From Tetrahymena elliotti 4EA (lineage: Eukaryota > Ciliophora > Oligohymenophorea > Hymenostomatida > Tetrahymenidae), in NCBI GenBank assembly GCA_000231825.2, contig JH720321.1, positions 785,258-849,257 on the forward strand: 64,000 bases of DNA, read 5' to 3'. Shown piece by piece: positions 25,017-36,800 of the stretch. Position numbers and translations under genes: made by a program. Under the pieces are notes generated by a model. That model searched no databases. It saw only the letters and a program-made list of their open reading frames with translations, and was not told the origin of the DNA. Every line of letters begins with the position of its first letter. Position 1 is the stretch's first letter.

Positions 25017-26692
25017 TCAATTTGTTTTGAATGATTGGTTAAGTTTTTCAAAAGCAGAATTGATTGTTTGCTCCTTACGGCAAAGAGCTATTCTAAAGAA
25101 ATATCTTCCCTTAATTTCCTTTAGATTTTTTACATCATTTTAAACATAAAATGAACTCATTGGAATTACTGTTACTCCTTTTTCAATAATCATATACTTG
25201 AAGAAAGCAACATCAGGTGTTACTTCAGCTTCTTCAAATTCCTCAAAGGGTGTTTCACCCAATAAAATATCTCCATTTGGCACATTTTCATAGTCTTTGT
25301 AAAAATATTTACGAGGAATTTAAGAAACATGATCTTTTAATGATCCTACTATGAAATATCCACCTGATGGATTATTTAACTTCAAACCAGCATTTAATTT
25401 TTTAAAGCCTTATAATAATGTATTTCTATTTTTTTCAAATCTCTTTCTAATATTTTCTATATAATCATCATCAGTTCCTAAATATTTTTAATTCATTTCC
25501 TCTAAAGCTTTTGCAAAACCTACCTATTTATTAATTTCATAAATTTATTTACCTTATAAAAAAATTATTTACTTAAACAGGTCTATTAACACTATAGCAT
25601 ATTATAGAATGAGTTGCACATATAACTTTTATAAATTATGAAGGTCCAAAACAATATCCTATTCTCCAACCAGTACAACTAAACATCTTTAAAAAAATAT
25701 TTAATAATCATAAGAGTGTGAAATAGTCATACTTTTCCTAATGAGAAAACTGTTAAAGTTCTTTCAAACATGCCAGGAATATCAATGATTCTTGGGAATT
25801 CTTTCTTATCAAAAATCAGAGTTTCATAAACATCATCAGCCATAACTAGTACTTTAGGGTATTTTTTAACTATGTCAGATATTTATTGGTATTCTTCTCT
25901 AGTAAATATTTTGCCTGTCTATTTAAATATTAGAAAAAATACGTTATTTTATTTGCTTTCAAAGTTGAAATTGATGAATTATTATATTTTAGATTTTTTA
26001 AAGCTTTTATTAATATATGTAATTTACTGGATTATGAGGAGAGTTTAAGACGATCATTCTTGTCTTCTCGTTAAATAAGCTCTCTAATTATTTAAAGTCA
26101 ATTTTCCATTCTCCATTTTCAAAATCTTCTGGCTCAATTAAGCTGCAAGCTTTGATATTAACGCCTAATAGCTTAGCTTCTTTAGAGTGATATTCAAAAA
26201 ATGGCTCAAAAACAATCAATTCATCTCCTTCATTCAAAAAACTAGCATAAATATCATATATAACTCCACTACCTCCTAATCCTACTGCAATCTTTACAAA
26301 TATTGCTTTTTTATCATTAATATTTCAAAATTTATTTTACATTTTCAGGACGAATTTCTCTATTTAAGATTTTTGTATATCTTTCAGAAAGCTTTTAAAT
26401 AAGGAGAGGATGTCCACCAACAGGAGCATACTAATTTTCAGGGAGCTTTTATGCTTCCGAGACGGCATTACATAAAAATTCAGGAGTTTCCCAGTCAGGA
26501 AAACCAGATGCTAAGTTGATAGCTATAAATTAAAATGGAAAAAATAAAGAAAGATGATAAATATATAGTATTTAAAAATGAATTACCTTTGTGCTTTTAA
26601 GTTAAAGGAACAATTAATTCAAAAATAGTAGGTTCCATAAGCTTTGACATAAACTTAGATGGCTAAATATCTATTGTATTATCTGATGACAT
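25017..26692 (-). CDS. kynurenine-type aminotransferase / cysteine-S-conjugate beta-lyase family, copy 1
   Basis: Six exons on the minus strand: 26692-26587, 26522-26341, 26291-26028, 25918-25733, 25686-25573 and 25523-25017 (1359 nt, 452 aa). It is a class I/II PLP aminotransferase. The N-terminal NLASGFPDWETP, the substrate/PLP motif HNPTGKIF (residues 182-189), the SLGK segment with the Schiff-base lysine at 246, and TGWRIGY just after it match kynurenine aminotransferase I (KYAT1/CCBL1). That family transaminates kynurenine, glutamine and phenylalanine and can cleave cysteine S-conjugates. No targeting peptide is obvious. The next gene upstream is a tandem paralogue with introns at the same places. 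Family assignment is firm; substrate is not, because related aminotransferases share these motifs. Confidence 0.93.
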
Positions 26693-27163
26693 TTTTTAAC
26701 TAGTTGAAAATGGTTTAAATATTCTTCTTTTTAATAAGCTTTAAAATTTTAATTAATTGAAATATTTTGATAAATTTTTAATCATCTAAAGTCATAATAA
26801 ATTTTTGAATAAGAAATTATTTGCAAATTGCGTATTTTAAAGCTATTTTTGATGGAAATAGTAGTCTATATATCTTTAAATATAAATAAAAGAAAAAAAC
26901 TAGTAAATTCATAAGAATTTTAAAAAAATTATTTGATAAAAAAATAAAAAATATGTGATGATAAACATCAGAAATTTATGAGTGAAAATAAATATAAATG
27001 AAATATAATACAGTAAATTTTTAATTAATAAAAGTAAACATTTATTTTTATAATTAGAATTATATTTTATTATTATTAAAGCTTTTGGGAAGGATGATTA
27101 TTATATTATTACTTAAATTATTTTTTATTATGAGGAAAATCTTAATGAGGCTTCAGAATTTTA
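26693..27163. other. spacer between tandem aminotransferase genes
   Basis: About 470 nt between the stop of copy 2 and the start of copy 1. It should contain the 3' region of one and the promoter of the other; no motif assigned. Confidence 0.6.
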
Positions 27164-29036
27164 TCAAGATTATTCCTTTAATCTGTTTATTGCATCGTCA
27201 TATGATTAATCTTTTCTACATAAAGCAATTCTGAATAAGTATCTTCCTTGATAATTTTTGAAGTCATTTGTTGACTAACCATAGAATGAAGAAAGAGGAA
27301 TTACAGCTACTTTTTTCTCAACAGCCATGTATGTGCTGAAAGCAACATCAAGACTAACTTCAGGATTATCAAGCTTTTCATACTTAATACCTATCTCTTA
27401 GTCTCCATTTTCTACATTTTAATAGTCCTTAAAAAAATATCTTAAAGGTATTCTTGTTGCAAATTTTTCAAAAGATCCAATCAAAAAATATCCTCCTTCA
27501 GGTTTATTAAGTTTTAGGTCAAGATGCTCTAATTTTTTGAAATTTTCAACTAATTTATTTCTATTACTTTCAAAAATATTTCTAAAGTAAGTGTAATAAT
27601 TTTGAAAACCTTCATAATTATTCTCAGCTACCTTCAAGCAGTTAGCAATTCCAACCTAGATTTATTTATTAATAATTAATGTAAATTTTTTATTATGAAA
27701 AATTTTTAAAAAGTAAATACCTATGCAGGTCTATTAATTGAGTAGCAAGTATATGAATGAGCAGCAATAGCATATTTTATCAATTCTTATGGTCCAATTG
27801 CAAAGCCAACTCTCCACCCAGTACAACTAAATGTCTAATATTTTTATAAGAGTTTAATTTAGTTAAATTTTTCATTTTTAATTTGAATTATGTCATTATT
27901 ATGAGACTGTTAAAAAGAAAATTCAGAATACAAAATTTATTAGAATTTGCATTTTTTATTATATTTAATAATTTATTCATTATGAATCAAATTTTATTAC
28001 CTTGCCCATAGAATATACTGATATAGTTCTATCAGTTAGCCCTGGAGTCTAGCAAACTCTATTAAGACTCTTATTGTCAAATGTTAAGTGCTCATAGACT
28101 TCATCTGCAATTACTACAACTTAAGGATACTGCTACACGATTTAAGAAATTTCATTTAATTCTTCTTTAGTAAAGATTTTGCCAGTCTATTTTAATTTGA
28201 AATAGAAAAAATTAAAAAAAAATAATCTAGCTTATAATTTATTATTACTGGGTTGTGAGGAGTGTTAATAAGTAGGATTTTTGTTCTTTCGTTAAACAGG
28301 CTTTTAAATTGTTGGAAGTTAATAGTCCACACTCCATTTTCTAGGTCTCTAGGCTATTATAGTGAACAGTGTCTTACAACAGCTCCTACAAGCTTAGCTT
28401 CTTTTGAAAGGAACTCATAGTGAGGATCAAAAATGATTACCTCATCACCAGGGTTCAAAAGAGCTGTATATATATCAAAAATGACTCCACTAGCTCCTTA
28501 ACCTACAAAAACCTAATTAATTAAAAATAGAAAATATTAAGAAAATATAAAAGTTTATTATTTTAATTAACAAGTATTACATTCTTTTCAGGATTAATAT
28601 CAATTCCAAGACTCTTAGAATATGTAGCAGCTATTTATTAGCGAAGTATAGGATGGCCACCTGGCAAGCAATATTGGTTTTCACCACTGGTAGAAGCACT
28701 AGATATGCTCTATGTTACAAATTAAGGGGTATCCCAGTCAGGGAATCCACTAGCTAGATTGATAGCTTTGAAATTAATTAGTTAAAAAAAATTTTTAGTA
28801 AAATATAGTGAAAAGGAATAAGAAAATTAATAAAACTATGAAAATGGGGTCTATTATTTATGAAAGATAGCACCTAAAATGAAGGTATAGCTAAATTTGG
28901 ATGATTGTAGAGTAAATTATAATGGCTGAGGGATTATTTAATTACCTTTTTGATCGATTGCTAAGCGGACAATTGATTAAATTATAGTTGGCTGCAGGAG
29001 AGGTTTAATATTGTTAGATGGATTAATTTGACTCAT
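27164..29036 (-). CDS. kynurenine-type aminotransferase / cysteine-S-conjugate beta-lyase family, copy 2
   Basis: Six exons on the minus strand: 29036-28946, 28765-28581, 28512-28249, 28186-28001, 27834-27721 and 27655-27164 (1332 nt, 443 aa). Core motifs are intact: NLASGFPDWDTP, HNPTGKIF, SMGK with the PLP lysine at 242, and TGWRVGF. Exons 3, 4 and 5 are 264, 186 and 114 nt, identical in length to copy 1, and all five introns interrupt the same codons, so the pair arose by tandem duplication after the introns were in place. Intron lengths have drifted (introns 1 and 4 are 180 and 166 nt here, 64 and 46 nt in copy 1), as has much of the protein, so the duplication is not recent. Substrate preference may differ between the copies. 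Confidence 0.93.
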
Positions 29037-30873
29037 TATTCGGTGTTTTGATAAATCTTGTTGCGAAGAAATCACTTAATTTTTTTGATTTTTAGAGGTC
29101 TATTCCTATTAATTTATTTAATATCTAATTATTATTCTTTTTACCTGGGAGAACCTTTTAAATTGCCTACTTTTAATTATGTGCTTTCAATGGTTAAGAA
29201 GGGAGGATTTGATAAAATTTGATATATTGCTTGGGATTTTATTAGAAAATTCATATGAATATCATCAATCTTCTAATATTACGTCGATTTAATATTGCAT
29301 TTAGAATACATTGCACATTATGCAGGCTGTATTTTTTCTTTTCCTTTTCTTCTACCATTTACTGAATGATTATTCATTGGCTACTAAAGTATTTTTTACT
29401 TATCTTTTCCATATTTTTACATTAAAAAATGTTATGTAATCATTTTTACTTCGTTTATAATGAAAGTAAAATTTTTGCTTTTTGCAAATGAGTTTAGAGT
29501 AACTTTAAGCATTCATTCAATAACTCATTCAAAATGAAATTGACTAAAATTTAATTTGAAGATGAGTAAATTAGTTAAGTATATTTACTCATAATTATTT
29601 GTGAAAATAAATATCCTAAACGTATTTTAATTCAGTTGAACATTCTTTCCAATGGGTAGAGTAGATAGAAAATTTTTTTAATACTCAACATTACAGAGAT
29701 TATGCAAGTAGTTATTGATGTTAGTCAATGTAATTTAAGGAGAAACAGATTGAGTATCAGCTCCTATGTAGAAAGGTGAAAGTAAATTATTTTGAAATAT
29801 TTTTTATTTTAACACAAAATTTTTTTAATTTTAAGAAAAACAATTTTTAGGAAAAAGAAAGGAGAATAAAAAAGTTTAAATGATTTCTTGATATCTTTTT
29901 TTAATGGTCTTTTAGATATTTATTTTTTAAAATCTAAAATTTTTAAATATTATAAAAAATTTAAGAAACGTCATCGATTAATTGAATACATTAGTGAATA
30001 AAAATAAAGAAGCATGACAAATATTAAAATCATATATCTAAGTACGCATTATATTTAATTTTAGAAAATATATATTTTAAATAAAATTAATAGTTTTAAT
30101 TTACATCAAAATATAACAATTAAATTCCATTTTGAACACAATTAAACATCTTCCAAAATCACAAGATAGAGCTTAATTATTTATATTTTAATTTTTTTAA
30201 TTATTATAAATTATACATTAAAATTGTTTTTAGCATTATAATTACTAGAGGATTTTACTGCATAAATAGTTCATTTCTTCTTAAATTTAATATACCTATT
30301 TATTCTTATTAAAATTAAATTAAGGCCATATTTATAAATCATAACAAAATTAATATTGGCATTCATAGAAAATACCATCAAAATATTAAGTTTTAATTAA
30401 TATTGTTAATGTTAAGAACAAATAAAATTTAATTTAAAAATGGTCATCAGAATTGTTAAGAATTTGATTTTGAATTTTGATAGTGCAAAAAAACTCACTT
30501 TTTGATATCAAACTGAAAAAAGACTAATATTTTAATTAGTGATATAGATAATTTGTGAACAGTTTTGAATAAAAGAGAAAAAAGATAAAATAATTTTGAT
30601 GTACAATTAGAAAGAATGAAGAAAATCGAAAATATACAAAAAAAGTGATGATTTTTATGAACAATTATTCCTTTATTAAAAGAAATATAATAATATTTAT
30701 ACAAGCTAGTAAGTTTAAAGTCCGTCTTGCTTAAAATATAATGAGAAGTATTTATTTATTTATAAATTGGATTATTTTAAAATTTTGGTTGAATGTTTGT
30801 TTGTTTTTAATAATTCATTTAAATTTTTTTCAGTATTGGTTAGTAATATCGTTTCTTTAATCAAAAAATTTTA
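29037..30873. other. intergenic, no gene seen
   Basis: About 1.8 kb between aminotransferase copy 2 and the 3' end of the TTLL gene. The standard-code frame at 30495-30704 (minus) is low-complexity and shows no family features. Confidence 0.55.
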
Positions 30874-33800
30874 TCATTCGTGTTTAGGCTTCTGTTTAGG
30901 TAATTTTATATCATTTTCTTCAATTTATTTTGGAACTATTACATTGTTAATACCTTCTATCTTTTTAGACTAATTTATATTACTTTGGTTATTAATTTAC
31001 ACATTAGGAAGAATTATTGGTGCTGGACCAGTGTTATGCTGGTGAGGAAGATTGCTACTGTTTTATTTATTATTTTAATTCTGAGTATTTGAGTATGCAG
31101 CTACCATAACTGGGTTTATGGCAGACTTATTGTTTCTTATTTTACTTTGGTTTGTTGTTTATGGAGATCCAAAAGGAAAATAAATATTATCTTCTACCTT
31201 TCCTAAATGCTAAGTGACATTTTATTTTTAGTCTCCATTTGAATTTTGAAGAGAAGAATTTAGTCGTTTTAAGTTTTAGTTTATGTTATGAGGATAAATA
31301 TCTTCTTGTATTTGCTTTTAAACCTATTAGTAGTTTTTATCAGATACTAGACTTATAGCTCTATGGTGAGTAGCTCCAGTGATCTAAGAACTATTACTAA
31401 TTACATTGAAGCTATTATTTAGATTCTTATTATCAGAATTTTATTTATTTTAATATGCCCTAGAACTCTACTATTGTTACTACAAGCTTTAATTTTAAAA
31501 ATTAATAAAAATAAGTTGAATACATGTTTTATAATAAAATATTCTAAATTTTTATTTTACTAAAAATTAAAAAATCAAACATTTTTGAAAATGAATTGAA
31601 AGAAAAAAAGATTTATTACTTTTTAAGAGATTTTTTGTACTGATAATCATCTTGATCATCTTCTTTACTTGAATTAGTCTAAGCTTGCTACTCTCTTTTG
31701 AAGGAGGTGTTACTATTTTGGTTCTTAAGTGTTGTGTTATTTTATGGCACTCTACCTGATGTTGTCAATTAACTCATTTAAGAGACATCTAAAATGGATG
31801 TATTTATGAGAGATTTTTTATTTTTATCTAGCTCATAATTATTTTAAACTAGATTTATAGAGTTATTGCCATTATTTGAGTTACTTTAATTTGTACTGTT
31901 TAGTGTGTGATTAGCACTACTTTGATGGAAACTTTAACTGCTTCCTATCCTATTTTTTCTTGTATCTGGTGCTTCTTTTCTAACCTAACCTTAATTCATT
32001 GAATTATTATTTTGATTTACGTTCTTGGTCTAATCAACTGGTACTAACTTTAAGCCATTTACATTCTTAGCTTGTTAATTTAAAATTAGGGATTTTTATT
32101 AGAAAATAGTAGGCCCTATTTCAGTTTTCTTTCCTTTAACTATTTATGTTGGGCTTTCCATGTTCATGATCATAGGTTTTGTTGGTTCAGCATATGTAAA
32201 ATTAGTTACACCTTCTATTTCATCTAAGTAGGTATACTATTATTAGCTTTGGTTACTTATTTAAAATGGAGAAGCATCAGATCTGCTATTATTATTGTTA
32301 TATTATTTTTTTGCAGATTAGTTTGAATAACCGTTTCCTTATATCTGATAATTTGAAATATTATTGACTTAAAGACCAGAAGCATTTACTGTATTACCTT
32401 TAAGAGAAACTCTAAGCTTCCCAGGAGTTGCATTATTACCTTGAGGTAACACATTTAAATTTCTATACTAATTATTTGGATAATTCCCAGTTGGTAAGTA
32501 TACATTTTAATTAATTTATTAGTATTATTATTGAAGCTAATGAAAAGCTAAACCAGCTTGCTAAGGCTGTTGCTATTGGACATGAATAGGTGTAAAATTA
32601 GTTGATTCAGTTGAAATATTACCTTAGACTACATTAATATTAAACTAATTACTTGGTTTTTGATAAGAATTGATTTGAACAGGTTTCAATTTATGAGGTC
32701 TTTAAGGTGATTGATCATTTAACATTTATTCATTTGAATATATTTACTGATATTCAGCCTGATTTCTTTAAGAACCTAGTGTGTTTTAATAGTTGTGAGG
32801 ATAATTTCCATTATTATTTTGACCTTATATTTAATTCGTTTGTTAGTAATTCTGCTATTAATTTTAAAATATATTTGCATTACTATTTACAGCTTCTGTG
32901 TTATTATTAAACTTTTTCTTTCTTTGTAGCTAATCAGAAAGAGTACTTCCTGATGCTTATAAAAATTGAGTATAATTCAAAGGATCATCGCTTGAAGGAT
33001 AAATCCTCATATAAGCTCCCATATTTTCTTCTTCCCACTCATAAAATTCTTATTAAATTAATTCTTCATCAAACTCTTCTTATCCTGTATTCAAAGCAGG
33101 TCCATATTTTTTTCTAAACAATGATCTTGAAGCTATTTGTTATTAAACTCTCATTTCAAAGTACCTTTTATTTAAAATACATTAAATTATTTAAAATATC
33201 TTTAATAGTAATTTACTTTCTTTTAGTCTGGTTAGTTACATTCACAATATTTAGAGTATCAATAATCAGGTTTTTCTTAACTTATAAATCCAAAGGAGAA
33301 TCTGTCCAAAAAGAGGGAGTATGATTTACTTCAATCAAATAAGGTTTTAAGTCTTCATCAAGCATAATATCAAAACTATTATTTCAAAAAATTATGACAA
33401 ATCCATAAATAAAATATAGTTTATTACCCTAAAACTTCAAAACACATTTCATTCATCTCATTTTTTGGTTAGCAAGTCCTATAAATATGACTCATTTATG
33501 GTTGAGCAGAGATTATTGTTTTCACAATTATTTATCTGATTTCCATTAATAGGGTATGAACATCGTGACCTTAGTCATGTAGATACTAATTTTTTAATAT
33601 AAGATAAAAAATATTTGACCTTTATCTTATTCAAATCAACAAATTTCGAAAATTGGTTTGATTTTGAATAGAAAAATTTATGGAATTATTACTTTCAAGA
33701 TTGAAGAAAAGCTTCTTTTGTGTCCTACATCATCTTCTTCGCTGTCTTCATTTTGTATAAATTCAGGGTTTTTTTTATTTAGAGCATAATTTGTTAAATG

Positions 33801-35587
33801 CATCATTAAATTTGTTAAATTATTCTTATTAGGCTGCTTGTATGGTACTGTGGCAAATCTTGCCAAGCCATCTTGATAGAGAAATATTTTAAGAGGAGAA
33901 ACACTTTTTATTAATACATAAAGCCTTAAATCGAACTTTAAGTTATCAATTAAATATGGATTTTTTATATATTCTTAAACAACGTAATGCTCAGTTGATT
34001 ACAGTTAATCAATCCTGCTTGTAAGATATATTCCTCTTCCCTGGCAAGAAGCTTCTGGTTTGACAATATAATATGGCTTACGTTTGATATTTTAGTAGTG
34101 GTACATTTTTAAATCTTCATATTATAAAGGTAAAACCCAAGTGATAGGATAAAAATTATAATTTTAAGGGAATATATTCCTCATTTTTAAAAGATTTTAT
34201 CCAAGTAAGTTCTTTTTACCAAGTTATTGGCTGCCAGGAAAGTGATTAATTTTCTAAAAAGGAAGCATCCTCCTAAAATCATCTTCATGAATATAGCTAT
34301 CAATCCATTAGATGTTATAATCTGTTCTATTATTAGCATTAGCTTATATTTACCATTAAAAAACATCTTCACATACATCTCTAATTACATCATATCTTGT
34401 GAATGACAAATCTATTATTATCTTTTTTTAAGGTTTTATGCGTCTCTTCATATTTATTATATCTTATAGCACTAAAAAAGGGTAATCTTCATCACCATCT
34501 TCACCATCATAATCTTCATCTTCACCATCATCTTAATCATCATCATCTCCATCTTCATTATCCTCATCTCCCTCTTCATTTCCATCTTCATCATAATTAT
34601 CATCATCCTAATCTGTACCATGACCCTCCTCATCTTCTTAATCTTACTCCTTCTGATAGATTTAATGATTATGAGAGTGAGCATTAGATTTATCATTCTA
34701 ATTATAATTTTACTAATTATTGTAAATATGATTGCCTTAACTTGACTAAACTCCATTTATATTGAAAGTTTATTTATATTTATTTTAGTTATTATCAACC
34801 ATTTGCTGCTAATTATTATTTCCCTTTTGAACAAGAGATACTTTTTGTTTTTCATCTTGATTTTTATTAACTGCTTAAAGAGGATTATTCTCACTATTTT
34901 TATAGTTAATTTATATGTTTGTATGAGCAATTCTGTTATTTTGATTTTCTTAATCGCTTTCATCCTCTTATGTTGCTCTATTTTTATCTTAATTTCCTTG
35001 TTGATAATTCTAATTTTTCAAAGAATTCCTTCTCTAATACTTATTATTATTTTAATATTTTTAATCATTCCCTTTTTCATATTAGTTTGTCTTATTCTCA
35101 CCTTATTTTTATAAAAACATATTAGGATATTTAATTAGTTTGATTGCATAATTCAAACATATTTAAGAATTCTATCAAAATAAAATGCTTTAACTCTACC
35201 TTTCTGTTAGCTTATGGATTCTCCTATCACTTTTCCATCAACATGTGTTCTTTATATAAATAATTGTTTAGGTCTTTCTGGTTCAGAGTCATTATAATTT
35301 TTAATATAACAAATGTTATTGAAATTGGAAGGTTTTTTTTTTAGATTTTCTTCCCATTAATAGACTTGAGATTATTCATATTTAGGTTCTGAGTTAGAAT
35401 TAGTTGAAATATTCATTTAATCTTTTTATTCCCCTATATTGCTGGATTTACTATTTATTATTGTGTTAGAATATTACTAGCTTTGATTTTATTGCAACTA
35501 AATTATGACAGCAAATTATTGTTGAGTTGAAGTTATTGATGAATTTTTTCTGCTACTGATCTCTGGAAACTTTATAGCTTCTTTCAT
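30874..35587 (-). CDS. tubulin tyrosine ligase-like protein (TTLL), 1423 aa, probable tubulin glutamylase
   Basis: Six exons on the minus strand: 35587-35200, 35101-33693, 33585-33428, 33375-33217, 33164-31620 and 31486-30874 (4272 nt). An in-frame TGA two codons before the ATG fixes the start. The TTL domain lies at about residues 345-710. It includes LPFQKINHFPGS, the ATP-grasp strand YYIVKPEASCQGRGIYL, FDLRLYVLI, MHLTNYALNK, and FDIMLDEDLKPYLIEVNHTPSF with the catalytic acidic/Asn residues. These enzymes add glutamates (or other amino acids) to tubulin tails and act on ciliary and cortical microtubules; the family is greatly expanded in ciliates. A strongly acidic Asp/Glu stretch (about residues 270-335) precedes the domain, and a 700-residue Asn/Gln-rich tail follows. 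Glutamylase rather than tyrosine ligase is inferred from the K-P-E-A-S-C-Q-G-R-G strand; the side-chain type is not proven. Confidence 0.92.
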
Positions 35588-36419
35588 AACTCAATTACAA
35601 TAGATTTTCCAGAGAGGTATTCAATAAGTTGCTTTATTGGATAATCCTTAGTTTTTTGGAGTAAAATATAAGTACCTTATTTCTTATTAATTACTTACTT
35701 AAACTACTTGATTGATTTGTTAATTGATAATTGAATTGACACAAAATATTATTTAATTATAATCTTTTATGAAATCTAAGTCAAACTTACAATCATCCAA
35801 TATAGTATAATTATAAAATTATTAATTATTAAAGGTATTTTATGTATATATGATTGGTTAAATTATTTGTATTTCTTTATTTTTTAATAATTCCTAACAA
35901 CTAAATTACTAATTTCTTAACGAGCTTAATTAATTAATATAATCTAACACCAAAATATCTTAATTAATATTTTCATTTTATATCAATATTCTTGGATATT
36001 GACTACCATCATAATAAAACGATATATTATTTAAATATTTTTAAATCCAACAATTTTTGTTTCTTGATAAAATATTTTGTTATTCAAATTAATTTAAAAT
36101 AGTCTAAGAAATAATAAAAAGTTATTAGTTTTGGTTATAAATATTTTAAAATGTTAATTAATGATCTGTTATTTTGATTAAACAAAGATAATAATATTTA
36201 AGCAACATAAAATAAATTGTCAATAATTTAAATCTTAATTTTTCAAAAAATTTGAGTGTTTTTCTTATGAAGTGATAGATTTTTTAAACAAAATAATTTT
36301 TATTTTAAATCTCATCAAAAGTAAAATAACTAATTTTTAAAAATTTTACAAGAGATGAAATTACAAAATAATTTTTCAAATTTTTTAAAAGTTGTTAGTA
36401 GACTATTTAGATTTTATTG
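35588..36419. other. intergenic, no gene seen
   Basis: AT-rich upstream region of the TTLL gene. No frame or RNA gene recognised. Confidence 0.55.
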
Positions 36420-36670
36420 GTTGTATTAAAATTATTACTTTAAGTAAATTTCAACCTAAACAACTGTTATTATTTAAAAAACAACATGATAAAATATAAT
36501 TTAATTAGTTTAAATTCTTATGTTTAAACCTTTTATTAAAAGTAACTATTCTTCTACACTTTTTATTAAAATTTTATCCAACCTAATATTAAAATTATCT
36601 TTAATAGTATGTGATTCAGAGTTTTTATTCTGGAGGATTTACTTTTCATTAAAAAACTATAGGAAAAATT
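36420..36670 (-). pseudogene. decayed 3' fragment of the coiled-coil/ART-like gene
   Basis: It aligns by eye with about 36690-36930, the end of the adjacent intact-looking domain, in the same orientation. On the minus strand it still suggests an N-I-R...I-L-I-K ending but lacks the stop at the expected place and carries several substitutions. Upstream bases also match the 3' untranslated region of the neighbour (the caacctaaacaac block near 36450 versus caatctaaacaac near 36707). This is the stub of a third copy. Limits are approximate. Confidence 0.65.
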
Positions 36671-36800
36671 TTTTAATAAAGAGTGTTATTTTTAAGTAAT
36701 TTTCAATCTAAACAACAAATATAAATATATAAAATAAAATGGGATAAAAAAATCAAAAATTTATTTAATTTGTTTATATTCTAATGTTATTAAACAATCT

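Noticed and set aside
34403..34687. His-rich plus-strand open frame
   Set aside because: It is the antisense of the Asp/Glu-rich stretch of the TTLL gene; GAT/GAA codons read backwards give histidine and leucine.
34803..35125. Hydrophobic plus-strand frames resembling small membrane proteins
   Set aside because: Antisense shadows of the Asn/Lys/Gln-rich N-terminal region of the TTLL gene on the minus strand.
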